From assembly GCF_947499295.1 (NCBI RefSeq), contig NZ_CANMNP010000018.1, positions 1-64,000 of the forward strand: DNA of 64,000 nt, written 5' to 3'. The notes below the pieces were generated by a model, which was not told the DNA's origin, did no database searches, and was given only the letters and a program-made list of their open reading frames with translations. A program made the position numbers and the translations under genes. Positions 26,201 to 35,650 of the stretch are shown piece by piece. The DNA comes from an uncultured Roseibium sp. (GTDB taxonomy: Bacteria > Pseudomonadota > Alphaproteobacteria > Rhizobiales > Stappiaceae). Numbering within the stretch: position 1 is the first letter of the stretch; each line of letters begins with the position of its first letter.

Positions 26201-28111
26201 TCAGGCTCCTCGGGGCTCGACAAACATCCGGCCGCGCATTTCCATGTGAAGTGCGTGGCAGAACCACTGACAATAGAACCAGTGAACGCCGGGACGCTCG
26301 GCGATGAAAGTGACCGAAGCCGTCGCCTGAGGTCCGACTTCCATGGCGACACCGTAGTTTGCCAGGCAGAAGCCATGAGTTAGATCATCGATGTCATCGA
26401 TATTGGTGACATAGACCGTCACTTCGTCGCCCTGCTTTACCGTGAATTTCACAAGGCTGAAGGTTGGCGCGACCGAATGCATGTAGACGCGAACCTTATT
26501 GCCGTCACGGATTACGTCAGCGCCATATTCCAGATCGACGCCATCGGCTTCGGCCTGTCTCTTCGCATCCTCAAAGCTCGGGTCATTGCGGTCCCAGACA
26601 ATCGCGGGGTTCACCTTCGACCGGTGCACGATGATGCTGTCATGAGGTTCGGCGAATGTCGGCCCGTCATGAACGACTTTCATCTCGTCGCCGGATATGT
26701 CGATAAGCTGCTCGTTCTCCGGTTTCAGCGGGCCAACGTTCAAGAACCTGTCCTTGGAGAACTTGTTCATCGAAATCAGCCATTTGCCGTCCGCTTCCGC
26801 GGTCTCACCCATGGATGTGGAGTTGTGTCCCGGCTGATAATGAACATCGACTTTGGAGATGATCGGGTCGACATCTTCGCCCGCATAAGCGCGAACGGCT
26901 TTGTCGATGTCCCATTTGACGACCTGACTGTCCAGGAACAGCGTGGTGAAGGCACCACCCTTGCCGTCAAATGCCGTGTGCAGTGGGCCAAGACCCAGTT
27001 GCGGCTCGCCGACAATCGCGGAACGTGGATCGGCATTGTCATTGAACAGCGCATCCAGCTTCGTGACATCGATGATGGACACCGTCGGGGACAGCTTCCC
27101 GTTGATGACAATGTGCTGCTTGTCCGGTGCCGCGTTACAGCCGTGCGGGCTGTTGGGGATCGGAATGTAGCGGGTGAACTGGGAATTGGCTTCCTTACGG
27201 CCGTCCACAACAGGAACGCCCTTCATTTCCTTGTAGTTTCCGGCTGCAACGGCTTCCTCGATCGCCTTGATGTTGAAGACGACGCAGTGATCCAGCTCGC
27301 TTTCGGTCATCTCGGCGAGGTTTGTTCCCATTTCCGAGTTGTAGCTGGTGGAGAAGGCGTATTTGCCCTGATAGTCAGCGTCGGTGTTGTCAAGATTGCC
27401 TGAGACGATCACCTGCCATGCGACTTTCATTTCATCGCCGTCGATTGCGGTGAAAATGCAGGCATATTGTGACGGGTCATCCAGGACGGAGCCATCATTG
27501 ACCAGCGGTGCTTCGTGCTCACCATTGGCAAAGATGTACCCTGTGCGGGGATACTTTTGCGGCCGCATGCCATGGATATCGTGTGCGTTCGGGATCTCGA
27601 TGATCTTGTCGCACTTCATCGTCGTGCAGTTGATGCGGGCAACGCGGGTGTTTGCCTTGTCGTTCGCGAAGATGTAACGACCGTCATAGGTGCCGTCGGT
27701 GAAGGACATGTGCGGGTGGTGCAGATCGCCATTGTCGTAGGTGACCTTGCCCTGCGCAGCCAAATATTCCTTGGTTTCCGGAAGAAGTCCTTCGGTCAGA
27801 ACCTTCAGCGACTCATTGGTCTGCCCCCAACCAGTTGCAGAGCAGCGGTTGAAAACCGGAATGCGCATCAATTCACGCATTGACGGAACACCCAGAATGC
27901 GCACTTCGCCGGTCTGGCCCGAGGACCAGAAGCCGTAATATTCATCGAGTTCGCCCGGTGCGAGTGCGAATTTGTGATCACCATCAGCCGCAAGGGCCGG
28001 AGTTGCGCCGCTCGCAGCGACAGCTCCCATGCCCGCGACGACCGCAGTCTTGGCCGTACCGCCTAACAAGTCTCGGCGGGACATGCCCCAATGTTGTTCT
28101 TTCTCCTTCAT
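26201..28111 (-). CDS. nosZ: NosZ, nitrous oxide reductase (clade I)
   Basis: 636 residues; reduces N2O to N2 in the periplasm. An N-terminal Tat motif SRRDLLGG (about 10-17) marks the TAT-dependent clade I type. CuZ ligands are in DLHHPHMSF and further histidines such as [12 protein letters not shown] and EPHDSI. The C-terminal CuA site reads [14 protein letters not shown] (Cys-x3-Cys-x3-His-x2-Met). Length is normal and both copper centres are complete. Confidence 0.98.
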   Translation of the reverse strand: MKEKEQHWGMSRRDLLGGTAKTAVVAGMGAVAASGATPALAADGDHKFALAPGELDEYYGFWSSGQTGEVRILGVPSMRELMRIPVFNRCSATGWGQTNESLKVLTEGLLPETKEYLAAQGKVTYDNGDLHHPHMSFTDGTYDGRYIFANDKANTRVARINCTTMKCDKIIEIPNAHDIHGMRPQKYPRTGYIFANGEHEAPLVNDGSVLDDPSQYACIFTAIDGDEMKVAWQVIVSGNLDNTDADYQGKYAFSTSYNSEMGTNLAEMTESELDHCVVFNIKAIEEAVAAGNYKEMKGVPVVDGRKEANSQFTRYIPIPNSPHGCNAAPDKQHIVINGKLSPTVSIIDVTKLDALFNDNADPRSAIVGEPQLGLGPLHTAFDGKGGAFTTLFLDSQVVKWDIDKAVRAYAGEDVDPIISKVDVHYQPGHNSTSMGETAEADGKWLISMNKFSKDRFLNVGPLKPENEQLIDISGDEMKVVHDGPTFAEPHDSIIVHRSKVNPAIVWDRNDPSFEDAKRQAEADGVDLEYGADVIRDGNKVRVYMHSVAPTFSLVKFTVKQGDEVTVYVTNIDDIDDLTHGFCLANYGVAMEVGPQATASVTFIAERPGVHWFYCQWFCHALHMEMRGRMFVEPRGA

Positions 28112-28140
28112 GGCTGCTCTCCTTATTTGCCGTTTGAAGG

Positions 28141-30375
28141 TTATTCAGCCGGAAGTGGCTTCGCGCTTTTGGCGCTCTCCTCCGGTTTGCGCAGCCCGGT
28201 CTGCACCTCAAATCGCCGCCTTTTCGCAAGCTTTTTGATGCAAACGGGACATTTCTGATCGTGCTGATACAGCACCTGGCAATGCAGGCAGTTCAGGCAC
28301 TCGTTGGGATTGATGTTGCCTTCGGGATGAATGGCCTGGACCATGCATTCCTTGGCGCAGCGGTGGCATGGGTTGCCGCATTCGCGGTAGCGCTTCAGCC
28401 AGTCGAACATTCTAAGCCGGGCCGGAATGGCGAGGGCTGCCCCGAGTGGGCAAAGGTAGCGGCAATAGAACCGTTCGATGAACAACCCTGCGACCAGCAG
28501 CGCCACTGCAAAAAGGACAAACGGCCAGGCCCGTTGGAACTTGAGGATAATGGCGGTCTTGAAAGGCTCTATCTCGGCATAGTGCTCTGCTGCGTCCAGC
28601 GAATAGAGCGACAGTCCGAAGAGGCCGAGAAAGATCATGTATTTGAGCGGCCAGATGCGCTCGTGGAGACCCCAGGGAACCTCGATCTGAGGGATGCGGC
28701 AGAGCTTTGCCAACCGGTTGGTCAACTCCTGCAAAGCGCCGAAGGGGCAGAGCCAGCCGCAATAGGCCCCCCGTCCCCAGAACAGCAATGCTGCTGCCAC
28801 CGAGAACCACAGCAGGAACACCAGGGGATCCAGAAGGAATGCGTTCCAGCTGAATTCGGTCGTGAGGGAGGAAAAGAAGGCCATCACATTCACGACAGAC
28901 AGCTGCGCACTCTGCATCCATCCCAGCCAGACCAGCGTGAAGGTCAGGAAACCGATGCGGAACCAGAAAGTGAATTTCTCGTTCCGGGTGACCTGCATTT
29001 GAAAAAAGAAGACAAGCGTGAGAATGCCGATGGCTGTTGCAAGCACGATGATGTCGGACTTGCGGTCTTGCCAGATCCGTTTCCAAAGGGCCTGAACAGC
29101 TGCCTGATCGTCCGACAGGCCGGTTTGCTGGAGTGCCGATGCATCGCTCGCACTCGTGCTTGTCGCGATCGTTTTCAAATATTGGTCCGGCAACTGGTAA
29201 CCGAGATCAAACGTCAGGAACACTTTGTCGATCGGTCCGACTGCACGTTGAACCAACAACTGCAGGCGAAAATCCTTGGCCGGATCGAATTCTGTGTCGG
29301 CCGGAATGATGAATACGTCCATTTCGGTGAAAGCCGGTGCGCCATCGGCGGCGATTTCGCCGATACGCGCCTGCTGCTTGTCGAAAAACCTGACGGATAT
29401 ATCGTCTTGAATGAGTTGGATCCTGTCGAAGATCCCACCACGGACATAGCCCGAGCCTTTGAAGGAATAGCGGCCACGCCCCATGACGATGAGGGCGTGT
29501 TCGCCGTCCTTCAGGCGTTTCTTCAGGTTGTCGTATTCCGCTTTGCCGAGGAGCGAGAGGCCAATAGAGGGCACATCGGCCAGGGCCAGATACATGTCGA
29601 TGAACGTATCTGTTTCCGGTCCGCCTTCAGGCCGGGCTATTGCGCGCGGATCGCCCTGAAGCTCGAACGAATTGTTGATCTGCGCGATGTCGAGCGACAT
29701 GCGCCGCACCGATCCATCACCTGTCAGGGTCAACCAGTCGGCAACCTCTTGAAGGCCGGGGTCGATTTCCTTCTGCGGTCCTTCATCTGCAAGTTCGGGA
29801 ACGAGACCGCCAAGGCTCAGTGCGCGCGCTACCTTCAGTCCGGAGCGGACAATGGAATCGTCAATCACCATGATGGTGACAGTCGCACCGGAGATGATGT
29901 CCAGATCGTGAGCCGAGCCGCCGCTGGCCGCTTCCGCCTTCAGATCAAGACCTGCATAGCCTTCCGTCACGGCGCGGATTTTGGAATCTGGAATGCCGAT
30001 CAGGACGATGGGTTCGGAGTGTTTGACCAGACGAACGCCCGTCACGATCGCGTTCAGATCGACACCGACCATCGTGTGAATTGGCTTGCCTGAATATCCT
30101 GTCGTCGACACGAAGTCGGAGGTAAGAAACACCCAGCCAATCGTTTCTCCTGCTTTCAAAGCAGGGACGATAGGAAAGTCGTCTCGCAAAACACCATAGC
30201 TGTCGGCGTCCGGAACAAGTTCACTCACCTGAACCTTTTCCAGGAAGCCTGTCACAAGGGGGCCGGCAGACTGTGCGGCAGACACCTGGACCAGAACCAG
30301 GAGCAAGGCTGCGCACAGCGTCTGAAAGCTGAAATGATAAAACAGTGGACGCACGTGAAGCGCTCCGACACACAA
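28141..30375 (-). CDS. nosR: NosR, flavo-iron-sulfur membrane protein for N2O respiration
   Basis: 744 residues: signal/anchor, periplasmic FMN-binding domain (flavinylation motif ISGATVT near 165), several membrane helices, [10 protein letters not shown] and [11 protein letters not shown] motifs, and a cytoplasmic polyferredoxin-like end ([21 protein letters not shown]). It feeds electrons to NosZ and supports nos expression. An NNR-like box at 30422-30435 is 53 bases upstream of the start. First gene of nosRZDFYLX. Confidence 0.96.
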   Translation of the reverse strand: MCVGALHVRPLFYHFSFQTLCAALLLVLVQVSAAQSAGPLVTGFLEKVQVSELVPDADSYGVLRDDFPIVPALKAGETIGWVFLTSDFVSTTGYSGKPIHTMVGVDLNAIVTGVRLVKHSEPIVLIGIPDSKIRAVTEGYAGLDLKAEAASGGSAHDLDIISGATVTIMVIDDSIVRSGLKVARALSLGGLVPELADEGPQKEIDPGLQEVADWLTLTGDGSVRRMSLDIAQINNSFELQGDPRAIARPEGGPETDTFIDMYLALADVPSIGLSLLGKAEYDNLKKRLKDGEHALIVMGRGRYSFKGSGYVRGGIFDRIQLIQDDISVRFFDKQQARIGEIAADGAPAFTEMDVFIIPADTEFDPAKDFRLQLLVQRAVGPIDKVFLTFDLGYQLPDQYLKTIATSTSASDASALQQTGLSDDQAAVQALWKRIWQDRKSDIIVLATAIGILTLVFFFQMQVTRNEKFTFWFRIGFLTFTLVWLGWMQSAQLSVVNVMAFFSSLTTEFSWNAFLLDPLVFLLWFSVAAALLFWGRGAYCGWLCPFGALQELTNRLAKLCRIPQIEVPWGLHERIWPLKYMIFLGLFGLSLYSLDAAEHYAEIEPFKTAIILKFQRAWPFVLFAVALLVAGLFIERFYCRYLCPLGAALAIPARLRMFDWLKRYRECGNPCHRCAKECMVQAIHPEGNINPNECLNCLHCQVLYQHDQKCPVCIKKLAKRRRFEVQTGLRKPEESAKSAKPLPAE

Positions 30376-30421
30376 CTTGTTTTTGGTGTGCCGATCTTCG
30401 GTGATGTCGCACGAAAGCTAC

Positions 30422-30435
30422 TTGACGATAGTCAA
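30422..30435. promoter_or_regulatory. NNR/FNR box for the nos operon
   Basis: A perfect TTGAC-GATA-GTCAA palindrome with further flanking symmetry (AGCTA-C on the left, G-CTAGCT on the right), centred 53 bases upstream of the nosR start. Confidence 0.87.
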
Positions 30436-30492
30436 GCTAGCTTGGGTGTTTTTGCGCTTGCGGTTATGTGGTTGGAATTGTTGGGAGTTTCC

Positions 30493-31722
30493 CTAGCTGC
30501 TCTGGCGCACAGGCCTTGGTCTGGTCAGAATGGGATAGAAGACCCAGGCAAACACGGCAAACGCCAGCAGCCAAAGGGTTCCCGATATTAACATCACCGG
30601 GAAATAGTCGAAGAACATCGTGCCGAAGGTCCGAAAAACCGCAGCCCCTATAACCATGAGATACGCGAGAACAATCGGCCCCGACACCACGAGCGGCCTG
30701 CCGCTATGACCCAGGGAAGCGCGTGTCATCATAGCGAGCGTCATGCATCCGATCGCACCTGCGGCAAGAAGGTGTAGCGATGCGGTTTCGCTTAATATCC
30801 CGAACACCAGGGTGCTTCCGTAAACAAGATAGCCTGCTGAAAGCAGCAGATACGCCACATGTAAAATCCAGAGGATGGGATTTTTTCGTGTCGCCATTCC
30901 TTGCCAGCCGGTCAGCCGGGCAAGGTTGACCGCTCCGGCAACGAGACACAGTGCGCCAAGCCCCCAGGGCGGCACAAAGGGAAGCGTTGCCAGAGCCGTC
31001 AACACAGCGGAAAGTATGCCGATCCGATCAAGCCAGCCGTAGGATTGAGGCAGGGCACCTAAGTAACCTTCTCTGTTCAGGGCATTGCGGGTGAAGGCCG
31101 GAATGACGCGGCCACCAATAATGGCAATCATGGCTGCGCTTGTGAAAATGCCAAGGCGAACGCCTGTTTCGGCAAGATCGGTGCTCCAACCGACCCAGTC
31201 GAGATGCATCAAGAGATTGCCAGCAAATAACGTGCACAGCAAAAGAAGAAAAATTGCGTTGCGAAGCTGTGATTTCTGCGTGAGCCGGCCAAGTATGGCC
31301 GTGGAAAGGACCGGAATAAACGCAAGGTCGACCGCGGCCACAAGAAACGGATCAAGCCAAGCGGAAAACCAGATTGCCATCCTGCCCGAAAGCCAGATCA
31401 CGCTGCATATCGTGACAAAGCGGGGTCCAGCTTCCTCGGTTGCGGTCCAGTTCGGAACCGCGGTAACAAAAAAACCCGCGATCACTGCCGCCGTATAGCC
31501 GAACATCATCTCATGGGCGTGCCAAAGGTAGGGCATCATCCGAACAGGCAGGACATCCAGCGTATCACCACCAGCAAGAGCGGCAAGCCAAAGGGTCCAG
31601 ACGGCCATTGCTGCGACGGAAAACAGACCGGCAGCAAGAAAGAAGAACCGGAACCCGGCAGTCAGAACGGTCGGAAAACGGTTCTTGAATTTGGGGCGTC
31701 TGGATTGGACGGTAGCGGCCAT
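30493..31722 (-). CDS. nnrS: NnrS, heme-copper membrane protein for NO tolerance
   Basis: 409 residues and about 12 membrane helices; NnrS family, heme- and copper-containing proteins that relieve nitrosative stress and iron-nitrosyl damage. Seen: VLTAGFRFFFLAAGLFS, YLWHAHEMMFGYTAAVIAGF (His pair), AVPNWTATE. The ATG at 31722 is chosen because the in-frame ATG at 31839 coincides with the promoter box at 31826-31839. Separate minus-strand unit upstream of nosR. Confidence 0.93.
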   Translation of the reverse strand: MAATVQSRRPKFKNRFPTVLTAGFRFFFLAAGLFSVAAMAVWTLWLAALAGGDTLDVLPVRMMPYLWHAHEMMFGYTAAVIAGFFVTAVPNWTATEEAGPRFVTICSVIWLSGRMAIWFSAWLDPFLVAAVDLAFIPVLSTAILGRLTQKSQLRNAIFLLLLCTLFAGNLLMHLDWVGWSTDLAETGVRLGIFTSAAMIAIIGGRVIPAFTRNALNREGYLGALPQSYGWLDRIGILSAVLTALATLPFVPPWGLGALCLVAGAVNLARLTGWQGMATRKNPILWILHVAYLLLSAGYLVYGSTLVFGILSETASLHLLAAGAIGCMTLAMMTRASLGHSGRPLVVSGPIVLAYLMVIGAAVFRTFGTMFFDYFPVMLISGTLWLLAFAVFAWVFYPILTRPRPVRQSS

Positions 31723-31825
31723 GAAGCGGTCTCTTGAATGCAAAACCGACTGCAGTCGGTTCAGGAGCCTGAAAGCGGCTCGTTTCAACAAAGCCACATG
31801 GTCACAGGCCTGAGCCGTGAAGTTC

Positions 31826-31839
31826 TTGATCATCGTCAA
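31826..31839. promoter_or_regulatory. NNR/FNR-like box for nnrS (and perhaps nnrU)
   Basis: TTGAT-CATC-GTCAA, centre 110 bases upstream of the nnrS start and about 93-105 bases upstream of divergent nnrU. No separate box is clear for nnrU. Confidence 0.75.
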
Positions 31840-31924
31840 GCTGATCTGAAACCGACGACTTTAAATTGGTGAAAGTGGTCAAGCCTGCGGGTATGCCGGA
31901 GACGACCGCAGTCAGAATCAAGGT

Positions 31925-32611
31925 ATGGAAACTTCAATGACCGAAATCGGTTGGATCAACTATATCGTTGCCTTTGCGGTTTTTTTCGCATCTCACATGG
32001 TTCTTGTTCGCCCGCCTGTGCGCCCCATTCTCGTTAGGGCACTGACACTTGCTGGTTTCACAATCTGCTATTCCGTTCTGTCTCTGGCGATCCTCTGGTG
32101 GCTGATTGTTGCAGCCCGCGATGCACCTTTTGTTGAGATCTGGGCATGGGCTCCATGGCAGAATTGGGTGCCGCGCATTGCGATGATACCGTTTTGCGTG
32201 ATCCTGGCATTCGGCGTCGGTGTGCCAAATCCGTTTTCGTTCGGCGGAATGCGGAACGATCGGTTCGACCCGGCCAAACCCGGCTTGGTCAAATGGATCC
32301 GTCATCCGGTTCTTGCGGCACTGCTGGTCTGGTCAGCAGCCCATCTGGTTCCCAATGGCAATCTGGCGCATGTGATCCTGTTTGGCGCATTTGCAGTGTT
32401 CTCGCTGCTTGGCATGAAGATGATCGACAAGCGCCGCCAGCGCGAAATGGGCCCTGACTGGTTGAGACTGGTGCAAGCGATGAAACAGGTTCAAAATGTG
32501 CATGATGTTGATTGGCAAAACCTTGTGACAAGAGCGCTGCTTGCCGCTGTAGCCTACTTCGTTCTCGCAGGCCTCCATCCCTATCTTATCGGTATCGATC
32601 CGTTTGCTTGA
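31925..32611 (+). CDS. nnrU: NnrU, membrane protein of the isoprenylcysteine methyltransferase-like family
   Basis: 228 residues with about six membrane helices; NnrU family, found near nir/nor genes in many alphaproteobacteria and needed for NO metabolism in Rhodobacter. Seen: VPNPFSFGG, LVKWIRHPVLAALLVWSAAHL and a GPDWLRLVQ tail. Either the ATG at 31925 or 31937 could start; the second has GGA at better spacing. Divergent from nnrS. Confidence 0.9.
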   Translation: METSMTEIGWINYIVAFAVFFASHMVLVRPPVRPILVRALTLAGFTICYSVLSLAILWWLIVAARDAPFVEIWAWAPWQNWVPRIAMIPFCVILAFGVGVPNPFSFGGMRNDRFDPAKPGLVKWIRHPVLAALLVWSAAHLVPNGNLAHVILFGAFAVFSLLGMKMIDKRRQREMGPDWLRLVQAMKQVQNVHDVDWQNLVTRALLAAVAYFVLAGLHPYLIGIDPFA

Positions 32612-32648
32612 TGCAAAGGCTTGCGTTGGTCCCCGAAGAAAGGCGTTG

Positions 32649-33029
32649 CTATTTCATGATTTTTGAAATGGTCGACAGACCGACCAGCCGGTCCGCGCAC
32701 CGGTCTGCAAGGTCCGCCAGAAACTTCAGGCTTTCGGCGTGATCGTAAAGTTCTTCCGGTGTGAGTTCGAGCCGGTCGATATTTTCCAACTCGGTCAGAA
32801 ACGAGATGCCGGAAACCAGGTTGTGATAATCCTCGCGAATGCTGTCGACCAGTTCCTTGCGCGCCTTGTGTTGCCGCCAGGCCTCAATCGCTACAATCGT
32901 GCGATCAAGTTCGGTTTTGCAGCTGCAAGGCATGTCCAGTCCCGACAGCTCGCGGTGGATCTGCTCGATCAGATTGTGCTCTTTTTCATAAGTTTCGGAA
33001 TTCAAGCCGGAAGAGATGTTTTTTTCCAT
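32649..33029 (-). CDS. Hypothetical helical protein in the ubiTUV operon
   Basis: 126 residues, soluble and almost fully alpha-helical, with a CSC pair (DMPCSCKTELD) in the first third and one later Cys; no known motif. The start at 33029 lies 28 bases inside the ubiV end and has AAGCGGG just upstream, so translation is coupled to ubiV. Not recognised. The Cys pair and position suggest an accessory in O2-independent quinone synthesis or iron handling, but nothing in the sequence fixes this. Confidence 0.65.
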   Translation of the reverse strand: MEKNISSGLNSETYEKEHNLIEQIHRELSGLDMPCSCKTELDRTIVAIEAWRQHKARKELVDSIREDYHNLVSGISFLTELENIDRLELTPEELYDHAESLKFLADLADRCADRLVGLSTISKIMK

Positions 33030-33913
33030 CCCGCTTCCCCTTTCAGATATGCGTTGCACAAGGGACCGGGCAGCTCCAGTCCTTCCAGCTGCGCCTCGAG
33101 TTCTGCTGCATCCAGCGCCCCATCCAGAAATTCACGAAACGCATTGCTGACGGCAACCATGTCCGACATGTGCGGCGACAGGCGCAGTCTTTGGATCCCT
33201 GATGTGTTGAGATGGTCTCTGGTCAGGGCTGCAACGTGACAGGCATGAGAAAGCGTCTGGACGCCGTTCGCGGCCAGAAACCGCTCACCGTCGAGTGTTG
33301 CCACATTCATTCCATCAGGGTCCCGCTCGCAAATGAATTGGCAGGAATCTTTGCTGAGACCGTGAGCTCTTGCATGATAGCAGCGCGACGAAAGCGCCAG
33401 CGGCAGGCGGCCGAACGCGAAAAGTTCAATCGCAACCTCGGGCACAAGCGCTGCAATCTGCTGAATGGATTCCAGGGGAAGTTCGACAGGCGGACACCAG
33501 GAGACCGCTCCCTGTTTTGCAAGAAACGCCAGGCTGGCCTCATTGTAGATATTCAGGAAAGGACCAGCCGTGAACGGACGGGCTTCTCTGGACGGCAAAA
33601 GGGACATGTCGTTGATTTCAATCGGCATGTCGTAACTTGCTTGCTGTTTCAGAATATTGCGTTCGCGCTTGCTGACCGGCTGCGCAAGGGTAGACAACAC
33701 CACTGTCTTGCCGGACCTTTCCAGTCGTTCGATAGCTTGCGGCCACACAGTATCTGTAAACGGCATGCGCTTGCCGCAGACGACTTCGCCCAAATAGACG
33801 CAGTCAAACTCGGCTTCATCGGCGATGCGAGCATAAAAATCGAGAAGCTTGTCCGCCGACCAGTTGAAGAAGCAGGGGCCAAGGGCAAGTTCTATCCGTT
33901 TTGTCGCCGTCAT
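33002..33913 (-). CDS. ubiV: UbiV, O2-independent ubiquinone hydroxylation protein
   Basis: 303 residues, peptidase U32 family. UbiV and UbiU each bind a [4Fe-4S] cluster and together hydroxylate the ubiquinone ring without O2. Candidate ligands are Cys in EVVCGKRMPF, then SRCYHARAHGLSKDSC and FICERD. N-terminal LALGPCFFNW and GEVVCGKR are typical of UbiV. It follows ubiU by 4 bases. This allows ubiquinone supply during denitrification. Confidence 0.92.
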   Translation of the reverse strand: MTATKRIELALGPCFFNWSADKLLDFYARIADEAEFDCVYLGEVVCGKRMPFTDTVWPQAIERLERSGKTVVLSTLAQPVSKRERNILKQQASYDMPIEINDMSLLPSREARPFTAGPFLNIYNEASLAFLAKQGAVSWCPPVELPLESIQQIAALVPEVAIELFAFGRLPLALSSRCYHARAHGLSKDSCQFICERDPDGMNVATLDGERFLAANGVQTLSHACHVAALTRDHLNTSGIQRLRLSPHMSDMVAVSNAFREFLDGALDAAELEAQLEGLELPGPLCNAYLKGEAGWKKTSLPA

Positions 33914-33917
33914 AATA

Positions 33918-34904
33918 TCACCGCCAGGTCTTCTTGTAGGAACCGGAGGTCTGCCGTCCGCCTTCGGAAAACGTTTTCAGCGCAGCAATGGCCGGACCAG
34001 CGTCTGTGCCGGTCGCAAGTCCGTCTACGGCGCGCCTGAAACCGCTGACAACACCCGCGATATAGGCCTTGCCGCGTTGCCGGCCTTCGATTTTCAGAGC
34101 TGTGACACCGGCCTTTGCGAGGTCTTCCAGCAGCTCGAATGCGTTGAGGCTAACCGGGTCTTCAAAAAGATATCCCGTTCGGCCTTCGGCTGAAAATTGT
34201 CCCTTGCAGAGTGTCGGATAACCTGCCGGCGTATTTTTTTCGAAGCTGTCGATGGTGAAACCGCCGAGCTGGGCCAAGAGCCGGCCTGCGTTGTCTTCCC
34301 GATAGTCAACATGATCGGGTGGCGAGCAGACCCCGGTCAGATTGGGCGACTTTCCAGTTGCATAGGAGGAAAGCGAACAGCGCCCCTCGGTCATGACGCA
34401 AAGCCCACCAAAGACGAACACCTCGGTTTCGACGTCGATTTCCCGATTGAGGGCCGCGATTTCCGGAACTGAGAAAACACGTGGCAGCACCACGCGCTTT
34501 ACCCCGAACGTATCGGAGTAAAATCGGATTGCTTCCGGTGAATTTGCTGCTGCCTGAACCGAGAGATGAAGCCGTCGATCCGGGTGTTTTTCCGCCGCAT
34601 GTTCAAGCACCGCGAGATCGGCGGCTATAATTGCATCGGCGTTACATGCTGCAGCGTCATCCACCGCCTGACGCCAGAGACCGATACTTCCTGCTCTGGC
34701 AAAGGTATTGATTGCGACAAGCACCTTGGCACCTTTTGCGTGCGCATAGGCAACACCGTCGGCAAGCTCTGTTGGTGAGAAGTTCAGGCCTGGAAAATTT
34801 CGGGCATTCGTCTCATTGGCAAATCCGCAATAGATGGCATCGGCGCCTGCGTCCGCCGCCGCTCGCAGGGCGGCTGGTGTTCCGGCCGGACAGACGAGCT
34901 CCAT
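33918..34904 (-). CDS. ubiU: UbiU, O2-independent ubiquinone hydroxylation protein
   Basis: 328 residues, peptidase U32 family with the typical start MELVCPAGTPAALRAAADAG and NARNFPGLNFS. Cluster cysteines lie in GGLCVMTEGRCSLSS, TGVCSPP and TLCKGQFS. The ATG at 34904 is preferred because E. coli UbiU begins at the same motif; a GTG at 34925 overlapping the ubiT stop would add seven residues. Partner of UbiV. Confidence 0.92.
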   Translation of the reverse strand: MELVCPAGTPAALRAAADAGADAIYCGFANETNARNFPGLNFSPTELADGVAYAHAKGAKVLVAINTFARAGSIGLWRQAVDDAAACNADAIIAADLAVLEHAAEKHPDRRLHLSVQAAANSPEAIRFYSDTFGVKRVVLPRVFSVPEIAALNREIDVETEVFVFGGLCVMTEGRCSLSSYATGKSPNLTGVCSPPDHVDYREDNAGRLLAQLGGFTIDSFEKNTPAGYPTLCKGQFSAEGRTGYLFEDPVSLNAFELLEDLAKAGVTALKIEGRQRGKAYIAGVVSGFRRAVDGLATGTDAGPAIAALKTFSEGGRQTSGSYKKTWR

Positions 34905-34921
34905 CTGCTTTTCTTCCTTGC

Positions 34922-35485
34922 TCACCGCTGGCCGTCCTGTTCCATTGAGTTGGCGTTCCGGCTTCCGTTACCGGCCAGTCTTTTGGCCTTGTCGAGTAGC
35001 GTTCCGCTGAACCCGTTCATCCACTGCGCCGGTCGTCCGCTGAGACCGAAGAATTCTCCAGGTGTCAGATCGGCCTCTTCCAGCGTGTTGCGCAGCGCCA
35101 GCACATGCTCGGTTCTGCCTTCTATTTTAAGGTCCCGCGTGAAAAACAGGGCGTCGGCGTCATATGTGCCGTCAAGCAGTCCCAAAAGAACCAGAAAGGG
35201 AGCCCTGACGACAGCCTTGGCGCGCGTGATTTGGTCCTTGTCGCAGATTTCGACGCTGGATTTGTCATTGTCCAAAGACAGAAGAAATGCGTGTGGCATA
35301 TCATCTGGAACAATTGCGATCGGTACTTTGACAACCGCACCCAGCCGCTGCAGCAGCTCCGGTCGACGTGCCACGAGGCGCCTCGTGAACCGCGTCAGAA
35401 GAACCTCCATCGGCGTTTTCGGCAAGGGAGCGATCAATGTTGAAATCAGGGGTGGCAAGCTGAGGGCAGGTGCGGTGGTCGGCAT
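34922..35485 (-). CDS. ubiT: UbiT, SCP2-domain lipid-binding partner of anaerobic ubiquinone synthesis
   Basis: 187 residues containing an SCP2-like domain (SVEICDKDQITRAKAVV, DGTYDADALFFTRDLKIEG). UbiT is needed with UbiU and UbiV for O2-independent ubiquinone synthesis and likely presents the isoprenoid intermediates. The start at 35485 is chosen because the longer frame from 35551 begins inside the FNR-like box. First gene of ubiT-U-V. Confidence 0.88.
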   Translation of the reverse strand: MPTTAPALSLPPLISTLIAPLPKTPMEVLLTRFTRRLVARRPELLQRLGAVVKVPIAIVPDDMPHAFLLSLDNDKSSVEICDKDQITRAKAVVRAPFLVLLGLLDGTYDADALFFTRDLKIEGRTEHVLALRNTLEEADLTPGEFFGLSGRPAQWMNGFSGTLLDKAKRLAGNGSRNANSMEQDGQR

Positions 35486-35537
35486 ATGAGGTCTCACTTT
35501 CAGCGCCGAATGTAGTTCGCGCAATTGCCTGAATGAC

Positions 35538-35551
35538 TTGACAAAGATCAA
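35538..35551. promoter_or_regulatory. NNR/FNR-like box between ubiT and ubiD
   Basis: TTGAC-AAAG-ATCAA, centred 59 bases upstream of ubiT and 106 bases upstream of ubiD, so it could drive both directions. The closest match of all to the plain FNR consensus right half (ATCAA). Confidence 0.82.
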
Positions 35552-35650
35552 GGTTCAATCCGGCCCGGTCAGGACAATCGGGCGTCTTGAATGAGGGCAT
35601 GAGCGTCGGTGCTGAATGCTTGAAATCACCATTGATAGCAAAGCGATACA

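Noticed and set aside
28261-30093. 610-residue plus-strand open frame
   Set aside because: It lies entirely opposite nosR, has no recognisable domain and has the composition of an antisense shadow.
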